The notes: a model not told the origin generated them from the sequence alone. Counted from the first letter of the stretch, positions 8,696 through 18,199 are shown. The stretch: DNA of 64,000 bases from Paraburkholderia sp. BL9I2N2 (GCF_004339745.1 NZ_SMGP01000001.1:496001-560000); one strand, 5' to 3'. A program made the numbers and translations.

Positions 8696-9690
8696 AGAAA
8701 AACGAGCACGACCACGAAGCACATGGCCACGTCGGCCATGAACATACTCACGGTCACACCCACAGTCATAGTCACGGTCACGCCGGCCACCACCACGCTC
8801 ATGCCCCTGTCGCGGGCCACGGCCGCGCGTTCGCGCTCGCCGTCGTGTTGAACATCGCCATCGTGGTGGCCCAAGCCGTCTACGGCGTACTTGCCCATTC
8901 CACCGCGCTGCTCGCCGACGCCGGCCACAATCTCTCCGACGTCCTCGGCCTGCTGCTCGCCTGGGGCGCCGCCTGGCTCGCCACGCGTCGTCCGTCGGCG
9001 CGCTACACGTTCGGTTATGGCAGTTCGTCGATCCTCGCCTCGCTCGTCAATGCTGGGCTGTTGCTGTTCGCATGCGGCGTGATCGTCGCCGAAGCCATCG
9101 GGCGGCTGATGAATCCGGCGCCGGTGGCGGGGCTCGCGGTGTTCGTCGTCGCGACGGTCGGCGTGGTGGTCAATGGGATTTCCGCGTGGCTTTTCATGCG
9201 CGGGCAGAAGGAAGACCTGAACATTCGCGGCGCATTCCTGCATATGGCGGCGGATGCCGGCATCTCGGCAGCGGTCGCGGTGAGCGGCCTCGTGATTCTC
9301 TATACCAACTGGACGTGGCTCGACCCGGTCATGAGCCTGCTGGTGGTGGCGGTCGTGGTGGTCGGCACGTGGGGGCTGTTACGCGATTCGGTGCGCCTCG
9401 CGCTCGACGCCGTGCCCCCCGGCGTCGATCTGCAAAGCATCCGCGACTATCTGGCGGGGCAGCCCGGCGTCGTCGATGTGCATGATCTGCACGTATGGGC
9501 CCTGTCGACCACCGGCAATGCGCTCAGCGCGCATCTGGTGATGCCGGCCGGCCACCCCGGCGACGAGTCGCTCGACGGCATCGTCGTCATGCTGCGCGAA
9601 CGCTTTTCGATGCAGCACGCGACGCTGCAAGTCGACCTTGGCACCACGCAGCACCGGTGCGCAATGGATCGTGCGCCGCACGCGCATTGA
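8692..9690 (+). CDS. Cation diffusion facilitator (Zn/Co/Cd efflux) with His-rich N terminus
   Basis: A 332-residue inner-membrane metal:H+ antiporter of the CDF/CzcD-ZitB type. Residues about 6-44 are a His-rich metal-binding stretch. Six helices follow; helix 2 has LLADAGHNLSD and helix 5 has HMAADAG, giving the H-x-x-x-D tetrahedral sites usual in zinc transporters. The C-terminal cytoplasmic domain contains VHDLHVWAL, the conserved CDF ferredoxin-like domain motif. It overlaps the repressor gene by 4 bases, so it should be derepressed together with it when metal is in excess. Confidence 0.92.
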   Translation: MKKNEHDHEAHGHVGHEHTHGHTHSHSHGHAGHHHAHAPVAGHGRAFALAVVLNIAIVVAQAVYGVLAHSTALLADAGHNLSDVLGLLLAWGAAWLATRRPSARYTFGYGSSSILASLVNAGLLLFACGVIVAEAIGRLMNPAPVAGLAVFVVATVGVVVNGISAWLFMRGQKEDLNIRGAFLHMAADAGISAAVAVSGLVILYTNWTWLDPVMSLLVVAVVVVGTWGLLRDSVRLALDAVPPGVDLQSIRDYLAGQPGVVDVHDLHVWALSTTGNALSAHLVMPAGHPGDESLDGIVVMLRERFSMQHATLQVDLGTTQHRCAMDRAPHAH

Positions 9691-9837
9691 GGCAAACTGG
9701 CACGCACAGCAAGTTCACAGCGAGCCCAGGCCAATCGCGTGATTGATGCAGCGCATCGTCAGCCCGTTGCTGGCGGCGTTCCAAGGCGACTTCCTGCGGG
9801 CGTACACTAGAACGCATTGTTGTTTCCGGAGTTCCGC

Positions 9838-11562
9838 ATGGACGCTGCCGCAAACGATGTGTCGCCGGTGCTGATCGTCGGGGCGGGGCCCACGGGGCTC
9901 GCCGCGGCGATGAGTCTGGCGCGTGCCCACATCCCCGTGCGTCTGATCGACAAAGCCATGCAACCGAACCCGTATTCGCGGGCCATCGGCATCCAGGCGC
10001 GCACGCTCGAGTTGCTCGAGCAGCATCGGCTGGTCGAACCGTTTCTCGAACTCGGCCATCGCGCGCGCATCGCCAATCTGTTTTCGAACGGCATGCGTCT
10101 CGCGCAACTCGATTTCGATCCGCTTCACACGCGCTATCCGTATCTGCTGTTTCTCGATCAGTCCGTGACGGAGCGGTTGCTGACGGAACACCTCGCGACG
10201 CTCGGCGTAACGGTCGAGCGCGGTGTCGAGCTGACAATGTTCGCGCAAGGCTCCGCCAGCATTCAGGCGACGTTGCGCCGCGCGGACGGCCACACGGAGA
10301 CGATGCGTCCGTCGTACATGATCGCCGCCGACGGCGCGCACAGCGCGATCCGTCACCGGCTGGGTCTGAGCTTCGAAGGCAAGACCTTCGAGCAGACTTT
10401 CCTGCTCGCCGATCTGCACGCCGAAACCGATTGGCCCGAAGACGAGTTTCACATCTTCGCGTCAGGCGAAGGACTGGTGGCGCTGTTTCCGATGGGCCAC
10501 GGCCGGCATCGTCTGATCGCGGATCATGCCGTCGAGCCTGCCGCCGTCGCGCCGTCCGCGACGCCCGCCGTGCTGGGCGAACCGCCGTTGAACAAGGTGC
10601 CGGCGCCGTCGCTCGAGGAGTGCAAGGCGCTGATCGCGAGGCGCGTGCGCGAGCGGGTCGACGTGTCGGATCTGGCGTGGTCCTCGTATTTCCATGTGAA
10701 TAGCCGCATGGTGGACCGGTTGCGTGTCGGCCGAATTTTTCTTGCGGGCGACGCCGCGCACGTGCACAGCCCGGCCGGCGCACAAGGTATGAACACCGGC
10801 ATTCAGGAAGCGTTCAACCTCGGCTGGAAGCTGGCGCGGGTCTTGAGGAGCGCGGCGCCCGATCGCCTACTCGATACCTATTACCTTGAACGTCATCCGA
10901 TCGAACGTGACGTGCTGCGGCAGACCGGCTTCATCACGCATATGGCCGAGGCCGATCACGGACCGCTCAAGCTGCTGCGCGAACGCGTGATGCCGGTGCT
11001 CGCCGCGCTGGGTCCGCTGCGCGACGCCGCACGCGCCACTATCAGCGAACTGTCGATCCAGTACCGGCGCAGTCCGCTGACGCTCGAACGTGTGCTCGAC
11101 GGCGGACCGCGTGCCGGCGAACGCGCGCCCGATGCGCTGGTGCATGTGGTGGACGGACCGCTTGGCCGCGCGCCCGGCGTCGGCTGCATTTTCGATCTGC
11201 ACGATCCGGCGTTCTTCTCGCTATTCCTGCTAGTGCCGCCGCTGCCTGTCGACGAAAAGCCGCTCGATCCCGCGGCGAAGCATGCGCCGCCGCCGGACGC
11301 GGAAATGGAACGCGTGGCGGCGGAAGTCGAGCGATTGCTGCCGGGAGCGGTGCGCATCTGGCGCATCACGGATACCACCGGCGATGGCGGCCCGGCGCTC
11401 TCCGAATCGTATGGCCGCACGCGGCCGTCGTTCTATCTGGTGCGGCCCGACGGATATATCAGCGCGCGCGGACGCACCGGCTCCGATCTGCACGGCCTGT
11501 TGCGGCATTGCGAAGCCTGGTTCACGGTGAGTGGCGAGATACCGGAGCAGGCGGCCCTGTGA
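9838..11562 (+). CDS. FAD-dependent aromatic hydroxylase/monooxygenase (PheA/TfdB type)
   Basis: A 574-residue group A flavoprotein monooxygenase. The N-terminal Rossmann motif is VLIVGAGPTGLAAAMSLAR (GxGxxG), the middle motif DGAHSAIRHRLGL contains the DG sequence that binds FAD and NAD(P)H, and FLAGDAAHVHSPAGAQGMNTG is the second FAD-binding GD motif. A thioredoxin-like C-terminal domain, common in phenol hydroxylase-like members, occupies the last 180 residues or so. GGAG nine bases upstream supports the ATG at 9838. No degradation pathway genes are adjacent, so the substrate is unknown. Confidence 0.88.
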   Translation: MDAAANDVSPVLIVGAGPTGLAAAMSLARAHIPVRLIDKAMQPNPYSRAIGIQARTLELLEQHRLVEPFLELGHRARIANLFSNGMRLAQLDFDPLHTRYPYLLFLDQSVTERLLTEHLATLGVTVERGVELTMFAQGSASIQATLRRADGHTETMRPSYMIAADGAHSAIRHRLGLSFEGKTFEQTFLLADLHAETDWPEDEFHIFASGEGLVALFPMGHGRHRLIADHAVEPAAVAPSATPAVLGEPPLNKVPAPSLEECKALIARRVRERVDVSDLAWSSYFHVNSRMVDRLRVGRIFLAGDAAHVHSPAGAQGMNTGIQEAFNLGWKLARVLRSAAPDRLLDTYYLERHPIERDVLRQTGFITHMAEADHGPLKLLRERVMPVLAALGPLRDAARATISELSIQYRRSPLTLERVLDGGPRAGERAPDALVHVVDGPLGRAPGVGCIFDLHDPAFFSLFLLVPPLPVDEKPLDPAAKHAPPPDAEMERVAAEVERLLPGAVRIWRITDTTGDGGPALSESYGRTRPSFYLVRPDGYISARGRTGSDLHGLLRHCEAWFTVSGEIPEQAAL

Positions 11563-11611
11563 CGTGGGCCGCCTGAGTATCGATTGCGCAAGTGCGTGAG
11601 CGCTGCCCCGC

Positions 11612-11863
11612 TCACACCGTCGTAGGCGCGGCCGGCGTCAGCTGCTCGCGATGTTTGATGAGCGCTGCCTCGACGATGCCCGACATCTCAATGCCGCTCG
11701 CATCCGGCTCATCGAGCGCCGCCAGCAACGCGCGCCGCATGCGTGGCTCCCAGAAACGGCGGATATGGTCGGCAATGCCGGCGAGCGCTTCCTCGCGGTC
11801 GGGCATCGAATCGAAAAAATCGCCGATCCGGTTGGCCATGTCGATCAGGTTCTGATTGTCCAT
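11612..11863 (-). CDS. fdsD: NAD-dependent formate dehydrogenase delta subunit
   Basis: An 83-residue protein of the FdsD family (DUF3156-free small delta subunit seen in fds operons), with the conserved start MDNQNLIDMANRIGDFFDS and a Trp-Glu-Pro-Arg-Met motif near residue 40. In Cupriavidus and Rhodobacter the delta subunit supports maturation or stability of FdsA. It starts 8 bases after fdsA stops and is the last gene of the operon. The fdsC/fdhD gene that sits between A and D in Cupriavidus is not here. Confidence 0.88.
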   Translation of the reverse strand: MDNQNLIDMANRIGDFFDSMPDREEALAGIADHIRRFWEPRMRRALLAALDEPDASGIEMSGIVEAALIKHREQLTPAAPTTV

Positions 11864-11871
11864 GCCTGACC

Positions 11872-14817
11872 TCACTTGCCCGATGTCGCGTTGGCCAACT
11901 CGCGCTGCTTCAGCAGATCGAGCTGTTCGGTGTTGAAACGCGAATAGTCTTTCTGCCATTGCGACGGCTGTTCGACCGGCATCACCTGCACCGCGGTCAC
12001 CTTGTACTCCGGACAGTTGGTCGCCCAATCCGAGCTATCGGTGGTGATCACGTTCGCGCCCGATTCGGGGAAGTGGAACGTCGTATAGACGACGCCCGGC
12101 TGCATGCGCTCGGTCACCTTCGCGCGCAACACGGTTTGCCCCGCGCGCGATTCGATGCCGACCCAGTCGTCGGTCTTGATGCCGCGCTCTTCGGCATCGT
12201 GCGGATGAATTTCCAGCCGGTCTTCGTCGTGCCAGCGCGAATTCTCGGTGCGGCGCGTTTGCGCGCCCACGTTGTATTGCGACAGGATGCGGCCCGTGGT
12301 GAGCAGCATCGGGAATTTGCGCGTGACTTTCTCGGGCGTCGCGATGAACTTCGTAATCACGAACTTGCCCTTGCCGCGCACGAACGTGTCGATGTGCATG
12401 GTCGGCGTGCCGTCCGGCGCCTCTTCGTTGCACGGCCACTGGATGCTGCCCAGCTCGTCGAGCTTCTTGTACGAGACGCCGTGGAAGGTCGGCGTGAGAC
12501 GCGCGATCTCGTCCATGATCTGCGACGGATGCGTGTAGTCCATTTCATAGCCGAGCGCGCGCGCGAGCAGCACCGTGACTTCCCAGTCGGCGTAACCCGG
12601 CACCGGCGGCATGACCTTGCGCACGCGCGAGATGCGGCGCTCCGCGTTGGTGAACGTGCCGTCCTTTTCGAGGAACGACGAACCGGGCAGCAGCACGTGC
12701 GCATACTTGGCGGTCTCGTTCAGGAAAATGTCCTGCACCACGATGCATTCCATCGACGACAGCGCGGCCGACACGTGATGCGTATTCGGATCCGACTGCA
12801 CGATGTCTTCGCCCTGGCAGTACAGACCCTTGAAGGTGCCATGCACGGCGGCGTCGAACATGTTCGGAATGCGCAGGCCCGGCTCCGGTTGCAGCGTGAC
12901 ATTCCAGGCTTCTTCGAACAGCGTGCGCGTGACCGTGTCGCTGATGTGGCGATAGCCCGGCAGTTCGTGCGGGAACGAGCCCATGTCGCACGAACCCTGC
13001 ACGTTGTTCTGGCCGCGCAGCGGATTCACGCCCACGCCTTCGCGGCCGATGTTGCCCGTCGCCATCGCGAGGTTGGCGATGCCCATCACCATCGTCGAGC
13101 CTTGCGCGTGTTCGGTGACGCCGAGACCGTAGTAGATTGCGGCGTTGCCGCCGGTCGCATAGATGCGGGCGGCTTCGCGCACGAATTGAGCCGGCACGCC
13201 TGTCACTGCTTCGGTCGCCTCCGGCGCGTTCTCGGGCAGCGCGACGAAATCGCGCCATTGCTCGAACGCGCGGGTTTCGCAGCGCTCGGCGACGAACGCT
13301 TCGTTGACGAGGCCTTCCGTGACGATCACATGCGCCAGCGCGTTCACGACGGCCACGTTGGTGCCGGGCAGCAATTGCAGATGATGCGAGGCCTTCACGT
13401 GCGGCGTGTCGACGATATCGATGCGGCGCGGATCCACGACGATCAGCTTCGCGCCTTCACGCACGCGGCGCTTCAGGCGCGAGCCGAACACCGGGTGGCC
13501 GTCGGTCGGATTCGCGCCGATCACCATGATCACGTCGGCTTTATCGACAGAGGCGAATGTCTGCGTGCCCGCCGATTCGCCGAGCGTGGTCTTCAATCCA
13601 TAGCCGGTCGGCGAGTGGCAAACACGCGCGCAGGTGTCGACGTTGTTGTTGCCGAACGCGGCGCGCACGAGCTTTTGCACCAGATACGTTTCTTCGTTCG
13701 TGCAACGCGACGACGTGATGCCGCCGATCGAATCGCGGCCGTGTTTCGCCTGAATGCGGCGGAATTCCGACGCCGCATACGTGAGCGCTTCTTCCCAGCT
13801 GACTTCGCGCCACGGATCGGTGATCTTCGCGCGGATCATCGGCTTGGTGATGCGGTCCTTGTGCGTCGCGTAGCCCCAGGCAAAGCGGCCCTTCACGCAG
13901 GCGTGGCCTTCATTGGCCTGGCCGTTCTTGTGCGGCACCATGCGCACGACCTCGTTGCCCTTCATCTCCGCCTTGAACGAGCAGCCGACACCGCAATACG
14001 CGCACGTTGTGACGACCGAATGCTCGGCCTGGCCGAGCATGATGACGGTCTTTTCCTGCAAGGTCGCGGTCGGGCACGCGGCCACACACGCGCCGCACGA
14101 CACGCATTCCGATTCCATGAACGGCACGTTTTCGCTGGCCGCCACGCGCGATTCGAAACCGCGCCCGGCGATAGTCAGCGCGAAGGTGCCTTGCGTTTCT
14201 TCGCACGCGCGCACGCAGCGATTGCAGACGATGCACTTCGACGGGTCATAGGTGAAGTACGGGTTCGACTCGTCTTTCTTGTCCTTCAGGTGATTCGCGC
14301 CGTCAAAGCCGTAGCGCACTTCGCGCAAGCCCGTGACGCCCGCCATGTCCTGCAGTTCGCAGTCGCCATTGGCGGGGCAGGTGAGACAGTCGAGCGGGTG
14401 ATCGGAGATGTACAACTCCATCACATTGCGGCGCAGCGACTGCAGACGATCCGTTTGCGTGCGGACCTTCATGCCGGCTTCGACCGGCGTCGTGCACGAG
14501 GCGGGATAGCCGCGCTTGCCTTCGATTTCCACCAGACACAAACGGCACGAGCCGAACGGTTCCAGCGAATCGGTCGCGCAAAGCTTCGGCACGTTGACGC
14601 CCGCTTCGACGGCGGCGCGCATCACCGAGGTGCCGGCAGGAACAGTCACGGATTGGCCGTCGATTTCCAGCGTGACGTCGACATCGGCATGCCGCGCGGG
14701 CGTGCCGAAATCGGTGTCGTCGAAAAAGGATCGGGTGGCGCGCTGCTGCGCCTGCGACTTGCATGCGCAGTTGCCTGAGCCGCAGCCGCCGGCAGGGGAG
14801 TTGAGCAGGTCGGACAT
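11872..14817 (-). CDS. fdsA: NAD-dependent formate dehydrogenase alpha (molybdopterin) subunit
   Basis: The 981-residue catalytic subunit oxidises formate to CO2 at a bis-MGD molybdenum centre. The order of domains is: Cys-rich N terminus (C12, C17, C19), a 2Fe-2S domain (C80, C91, C94, C108), a His-Cys3 4Fe-4S site (H140, C144, C147, C153), two ferredoxin 4Fe-4S clusters (C195-C205 and C238-C248), a fourth cluster (C272, C275, C279, C307), then the molybdopterin oxidoreductase domain with DTCARVCHSPT, where C400 should ligate Mo and H401 is the active-site His. The gene lies between fdsB (15 bases upstream) and fdsD. It is a standard, not selenocysteine, enzyme. Confidence 0.95.
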   Translation of the reverse strand: MSDLLNSPAGGCGSGNCACKSQAQQRATRSFFDDTDFGTPARHADVDVTLEIDGQSVTVPAGTSVMRAAVEAGVNVPKLCATDSLEPFGSCRLCLVEIEGKRGYPASCTTPVEAGMKVRTQTDRLQSLRRNVMELYISDHPLDCLTCPANGDCELQDMAGVTGLREVRYGFDGANHLKDKKDESNPYFTYDPSKCIVCNRCVRACEETQGTFALTIAGRGFESRVAASENVPFMESECVSCGACVAACPTATLQEKTVIMLGQAEHSVVTTCAYCGVGCSFKAEMKGNEVVRMVPHKNGQANEGHACVKGRFAWGYATHKDRITKPMIRAKITDPWREVSWEEALTYAASEFRRIQAKHGRDSIGGITSSRCTNEETYLVQKLVRAAFGNNNVDTCARVCHSPTGYGLKTTLGESAGTQTFASVDKADVIMVIGANPTDGHPVFGSRLKRRVREGAKLIVVDPRRIDIVDTPHVKASHHLQLLPGTNVAVVNALAHVIVTEGLVNEAFVAERCETRAFEQWRDFVALPENAPEATEAVTGVPAQFVREAARIYATGGNAAIYYGLGVTEHAQGSTMVMGIANLAMATGNIGREGVGVNPLRGQNNVQGSCDMGSFPHELPGYRHISDTVTRTLFEEAWNVTLQPEPGLRIPNMFDAAVHGTFKGLYCQGEDIVQSDPNTHHVSAALSSMECIVVQDIFLNETAKYAHVLLPGSSFLEKDGTFTNAERRISRVRKVMPPVPGYADWEVTVLLARALGYEMDYTHPSQIMDEIARLTPTFHGVSYKKLDELGSIQWPCNEEAPDGTPTMHIDTFVRGKGKFVITKFIATPEKVTRKFPMLLTTGRILSQYNVGAQTRRTENSRWHDEDRLEIHPHDAEERGIKTDDWVGIESRAGQTVLRAKVTERMQPGVVYTTFHFPESGANVITTDSSDWATNCPEYKVTAVQVMPVEQPSQWQKDYSRFNTEQLDLLKQRELANATSGK

Positions 14818-14832
14818 GTTTTGGCTCCTGGG

Positions 14833-16395
14833 TCAGGCCGCTTTCGGCGCGTGATGAGACACGTTGGCGAGACCGAAGTCTTCGGGGAAATGATCGAGCG
14901 CGGACAGCACCGGGAACGGCGTCATGCCGCCCATCGCGCAGAGCGAACCGGACACCATCGTGTCGCACAGATCACGCAGCAACTGCACCTGGCGTATGGA
15001 CGTATCGCCGTTGCGAATCCGGCCGATCACTTCGACGCCGCGCGTCGAGCCGATCCGGCACGGCGTGCATTTGCCGCACGATTCGAGCGCGCAAAAGTGC
15101 ATGGCGTACTGCGCGAGTTCGGCGAGATTCGAGGTGTCGTCATGCACGACGAGGCCGCCGTGGCCTACCACCGCGCCGACTGCCGCGTACGCCTCGTAGT
15201 CCATCGGGATGTCCCACTGGCTTTCCGGCAGATACGTGCCGAGCGGGCCGCCCACTTGCACCGCGCGCGCCGGCCGGCCGCTCGCCGTGCCGCCGCCGTA
15301 GTCGTAGAGCAATTCGCGCAGCGTGACGCCGAACGCGAGTTCGACCAGGCCGCCTTGCTTCACATTGCCCGCGAGCTGGAACGGCAGCGTGCCGCGCGAG
15401 CGGCCCATGCCGAAGTCTTTGTAGAACGCCGCGCCGCGCGCGAAGATGATCGGCACCGTGGCGAGCGTGATGACGTTATTGATCACGGTCGGCTGGCCGT
15501 ACAGGCCGACGAGCGCCGGCACTGGCGGCTTGGCGCGCACGATGCCGCGCTTGCCTTCGAGCGATTCGAGCAGCGCCGTTTCCTCGCCGCACACATAGGC
15601 GCCGGCGCCTTTGGCGACGAACAGTTCGAAGCGATGCGTTGTCGAGAGCACGCTGTCGCCGAGCCAGCCGGCGGCGCGTGCTTTCGCGATCGCCGCTTCG
15701 AGCGTTGCGATCGAATGCGGATACTCGCTGCGCACGTAGATATGGCCGACCGTCGCGCCCGTTACGATGCCCGCGATGATCATCCCTTCGATCAGCACGT
15801 ACGGATCGCTTTCCATCACGAGACGATCGGAGAAGGTGCCGGAATCGCCTTCGTCCGCGTTGCAGACGATGTATTTCTGCGCCGCCTTGGCGCCGCGCAC
15901 CGTGCGCCATTTGATGCCGGCCGGGAAGGCCGCGCCGCCACGTCCGCGCAGGCCGGATTCGATCAAGGCTTCACAGGCGGCGTCGCCGTCGGTTTGCAAA
16001 GCCTTGCGCAAGCCTTCGAGGCCGCCGTGGGCGACGTAATCGTCGATGGAAAGCGGATCCGTGATGCCGATGCGCGCGAAGGTCAGGCGCTGCTGCTTCT
16101 TCAGATACGGAATGTCGTCGACCACGCCGACGCGCCGTGCATGCGCGCCGCCTTCGGCGAAGCCGGCGTCGAACAACGCGGCGACGTCGCCGGCTTCGAT
16201 GTTCGCGTAGCCGATGCGGCCTTCAGGCGTTTGCACTTCGACGAGCGGTTCGAGCCACAGCAGGCCGCGCGAACCGTTGCGAACCAGTTCGACTTCAAGG
16301 CCGCGGCGCGCGGCTTCGGCTTCGATCGCCTGAGCGAGCGCGTCAGCGCCGAGCGCCAAAGCCGACGAATCACGGGGAACGTAGATGCGCGTCAT
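14833..16395 (-). CDS. fdsB: NAD-dependent formate dehydrogenase beta (NADH/FMN) subunit
   Basis: A 520-residue NuoF-like diaphorase subunit that passes electrons to NAD+. The first 110 residues or so form the thioredoxin-like domain common in Fds/Hox beta subunits. GLRGRGGAAFPAGIKW is the NAD-binding glycine-rich loop, NADEGDSGTFSDR the FMN-binding region, and ESCGKCTPCR plus a later Cys (GSLCAMGG) the 4Fe-4S site. The ATG at 16395 overlaps the fdsG stop (ATGA). The long frame extending to 16899 is the wrong frame over fdsG. Confidence 0.95.
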   Translation of the reverse strand: MTRIYVPRDSSALALGADALAQAIEAEAARRGLEVELVRNGSRGLLWLEPLVEVQTPEGRIGYANIEAGDVAALFDAGFAEGGAHARRVGVVDDIPYLKKQQRLTFARIGITDPLSIDDYVAHGGLEGLRKALQTDGDAACEALIESGLRGRGGAAFPAGIKWRTVRGAKAAQKYIVCNADEGDSGTFSDRLVMESDPYVLIEGMIIAGIVTGATVGHIYVRSEYPHSIATLEAAIAKARAAGWLGDSVLSTTHRFELFVAKGAGAYVCGEETALLESLEGKRGIVRAKPPVPALVGLYGQPTVINNVITLATVPIIFARGAAFYKDFGMGRSRGTLPFQLAGNVKQGGLVELAFGVTLRELLYDYGGGTASGRPARAVQVGGPLGTYLPESQWDIPMDYEAYAAVGAVVGHGGLVVHDDTSNLAELAQYAMHFCALESCGKCTPCRIGSTRGVEVIGRIRNGDTSIRQVQLLRDLCDTMVSGSLCAMGGMTPFPVLSALDHFPEDFGLANVSHHAPKAA

Positions 16396-16877
16396 GCCGT
16401 CACCTCCACGCACTTGCTGGCGGCCGCGAAGATCGCGTCGAACTTTTGCGGCGTGACTCGGGCGTGCAAGGTGCCGTTGAGCATCAGCGCCGGCGACAGC
16501 GCACATTGGCCGAGGCAATACACCGATTCTAGTTCGACTGTCGCGCCGTGCTGGTGTTCGCCGTCGAAGCGGCAGCCGGTGTGCGCCTCGATATGCTGCG
16601 CGAGTGCTTCGGTGCCCATGCTGCGGCAGGCTTCCGCGCGGCACAGTTGCACCGTGACGGGCGCGGCCGGTTGCGTGCGGAAGTGGTGGTAGTAGGTGAT
16701 GACGCCGTGCACTTCCGCGCGCGACAGGTTCATGGCACGCGCTAGCGGTGCGACCGCGGCGGGCGGCACGTAACCGACTTCGTCCTGAATCGCGTGCAAG
16801 ACCGCTAGCAACGACACGCCCGGCTGCGCGTGACGCTGTACGAGTTGATCCGGCGCGATGGCGATGGAATCGTCCAA
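16392..16877 (-). CDS. fdsG: NAD-dependent formate dehydrogenase gamma subunit (2Fe-2S)
   Basis: A 161-residue NuoE-like 2Fe-2S protein. Its ligands are C79, C84, C121 and C125 (VQLCRAEAC and YCLGQC). It starts with TTG at 16877: a strong GGAGGAG lies 8 bases upstream and no in-frame ATG exists near the conserved N terminus. It is the first gene of the fdsGBAD operon and is divergent from the regulator gene at 17012. Confidence 0.93.
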   Translation of the reverse strand: MDDSIAIAPDQLVQRHAQPGVSLLAVLHAIQDEVGYVPPAAVAPLARAMNLSRAEVHGVITYYHHFRTQPAAPVTVQLCRAEACRSMGTEALAQHIEAHTGCRFDGEHQHGATVELESVYCLGQCALSPALMLNGTLHARVTPQKFDAIFAAASKCVEVTA

Positions 16878-16902
16878 GTGGGGGCTCCTCCAAAGTCATA
16901 TA

Positions 16903-16947
16903 TGCACTTGTTATTCATAATGCGTGCACTTATGCTTCGTTTATTCA
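16903..16947. promoter_or_regulatory. Repeat-rich divergent control region between fdsG and the regulator gene
   Basis: TGCACTT occurs at 16903-16909 and 16925-16931, and TTATTCA at 16911-16917 and 16941-16947, so the pair TGCACTT...TTATTCA is present twice in direct orientation. CATAA/TTATG (16916-16920, 16930-16934) adds an inverted repeat. It lies between the fds operon and the gene for its probable regulator and is the best candidate binding site. Confidence 0.5.
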
Positions 16948-17011
16948 GTATGGGATAGCCGAACAATAGGCGGGCGATTCAGCCGATGCAATAGGAAAGA
17001 GTTCAACATAT

Positions 17012-18091
17012 ATGATCAGAATCGAGTGTCAGGCACAGCTGGTGGTGAAGGGTCCGGACGGCCGAGAGGCAAGCCTGTCGGACGTGGTGCCGCTGCTCGC
17101 GCTGGTGGATGAATCCGGCAGCATCGCGCAGGCGGCGACGCTTAAGGGTTTGTCCTACCGTCACGCGTGGGGTTTACTGCGCAGCATCGAAGAGCGTTTG
17201 GGCGGTCCGCTGATCGCGAAGGAGCGTGGCCGCGGCTCGGTGCTCTCCGAACTCGGGCAAGCGGTATTGCGTGCGCAGCGTCTGTGCGGCGAGCGGCTCG
17301 ACGGCAACATGCAGGCACTCGCCAGCGAAGTGGCGAGCGATCTGAACCGCTGGCTGGCACCGCCCGCCGACGACGTGCGCATCTTCGCGTCGCACGGCTA
17401 TGCGGTGGCCGCGCTCGTGACGGCGTTGGTCGCCAACGACCTGCCGGTCGACATCAAGTATCGCGACAGCGCGGACGCCGTCAGCGCGCTCGCGCGCGGC
17501 GAATGCGATCTGGCCGGCTTCCATTTGCCGCTCGGCGAGTTCCGCGCGGCGTGCGCGGATGCGTATCGGCGCTGGCTCGATCCGCAGCGTCACCTGCTCG
17601 TGCATCTCACGCGACGCAAGCAAGGACTCTTTCTCGGCAAGGGCAATCCGAAGGGAATCGCCGGCCTCGGCGATCTCGCGCGCGACGATATCCGCTTCGT
17701 GAATCGACAGCCGGGCTCCGGCACGCGCATGTTGCTCGATCTCGCGCTACGGAAAGTCGGAGTCGATCCAGATCGGGTCAATGGATATGCGTCGGCCGAA
17801 CTCACGCATTCGGCGATTGCGGCGTTCGTCGCGAGCGGCATGGCGGATGTGGGTTTCGGCGTGGAGCCCGCGGCGCATCACTTCGGTCTCGACTTCATTC
17901 CGGTCGTCGACGAAGACTATTACTTTGCCTGCGACCGCGCGCGCCTCGAACGTGCGCCGCTCGCGACGGTGCTCGAATTGCTACGCGGCAGCGCGTTTCG
18001 CCATAACGTCGATCAGCTCGAAGGCTATGATCCGCAGGACTGTGGCAAGGTGGTCGATCTGGAGGAGGGCTTGGGCGAAGCGGTGGCGTAA
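17012..18091 (+). CDS. fdsR: ModE-like HTH regulator with substrate-binding domain, probable formate dehydrogenase regulator
   Basis: A 359-residue protein. Residues about 25-90 form a LysR/ModE-type winged helix (DESGSIAQAATLKGLSYRHAWGLLRSIEE). Residues about 120-335 match the PBP-like (molybdate/tungstate-type) substrate-binding domain, with FVNRQPGSGTRMLLDLAL and GMADVGFGVEPAA. In Cupriavidus a regulator named FdsR lies in the same divergent position and controls fds expression; the symbol is given by this synteny. The ATG at 17012 follows GGAAAGAG. Sensing of molybdate or formate is an inference. Confidence 0.8.
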   Translation: MIRIECQAQLVVKGPDGREASLSDVVPLLALVDESGSIAQAATLKGLSYRHAWGLLRSIEERLGGPLIAKERGRGSVLSELGQAVLRAQRLCGERLDGNMQALASEVASDLNRWLAPPADDVRIFASHGYAVAALVTALVANDLPVDIKYRDSADAVSALARGECDLAGFHLPLGEFRAACADAYRRWLDPQRHLLVHLTRRKQGLFLGKGNPKGIAGLGDLARDDIRFVNRQPGSGTRMLLDLALRKVGVDPDRVNGYASAELTHSAIAAFVASGMADVGFGVEPAAHHFGLDFIPVVDEDYYFACDRARLERAPLATVLELLRGSAFRHNVDQLEGYDPQDCGKVVDLEEGLGEAVA

Positions 18092-18199
18092 GCCGCGGTA
18101 AACATCAGGCTGTGTTTGGCGCTGCGTATGGCGTCCGTTTGGGATACTCTCTAAGCTTCCGCTTCCGCCTTAACCGCGCGTTACGTCGCGCCGATCGAT

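Noticed and set aside
11743..14778. A 1011-codon open frame on the plus strand
   Set aside because: It is antisense to fdsA. Its translation is Arg/His/Ala-rich without domains, as expected for a shadow frame in high-GC coding DNA.
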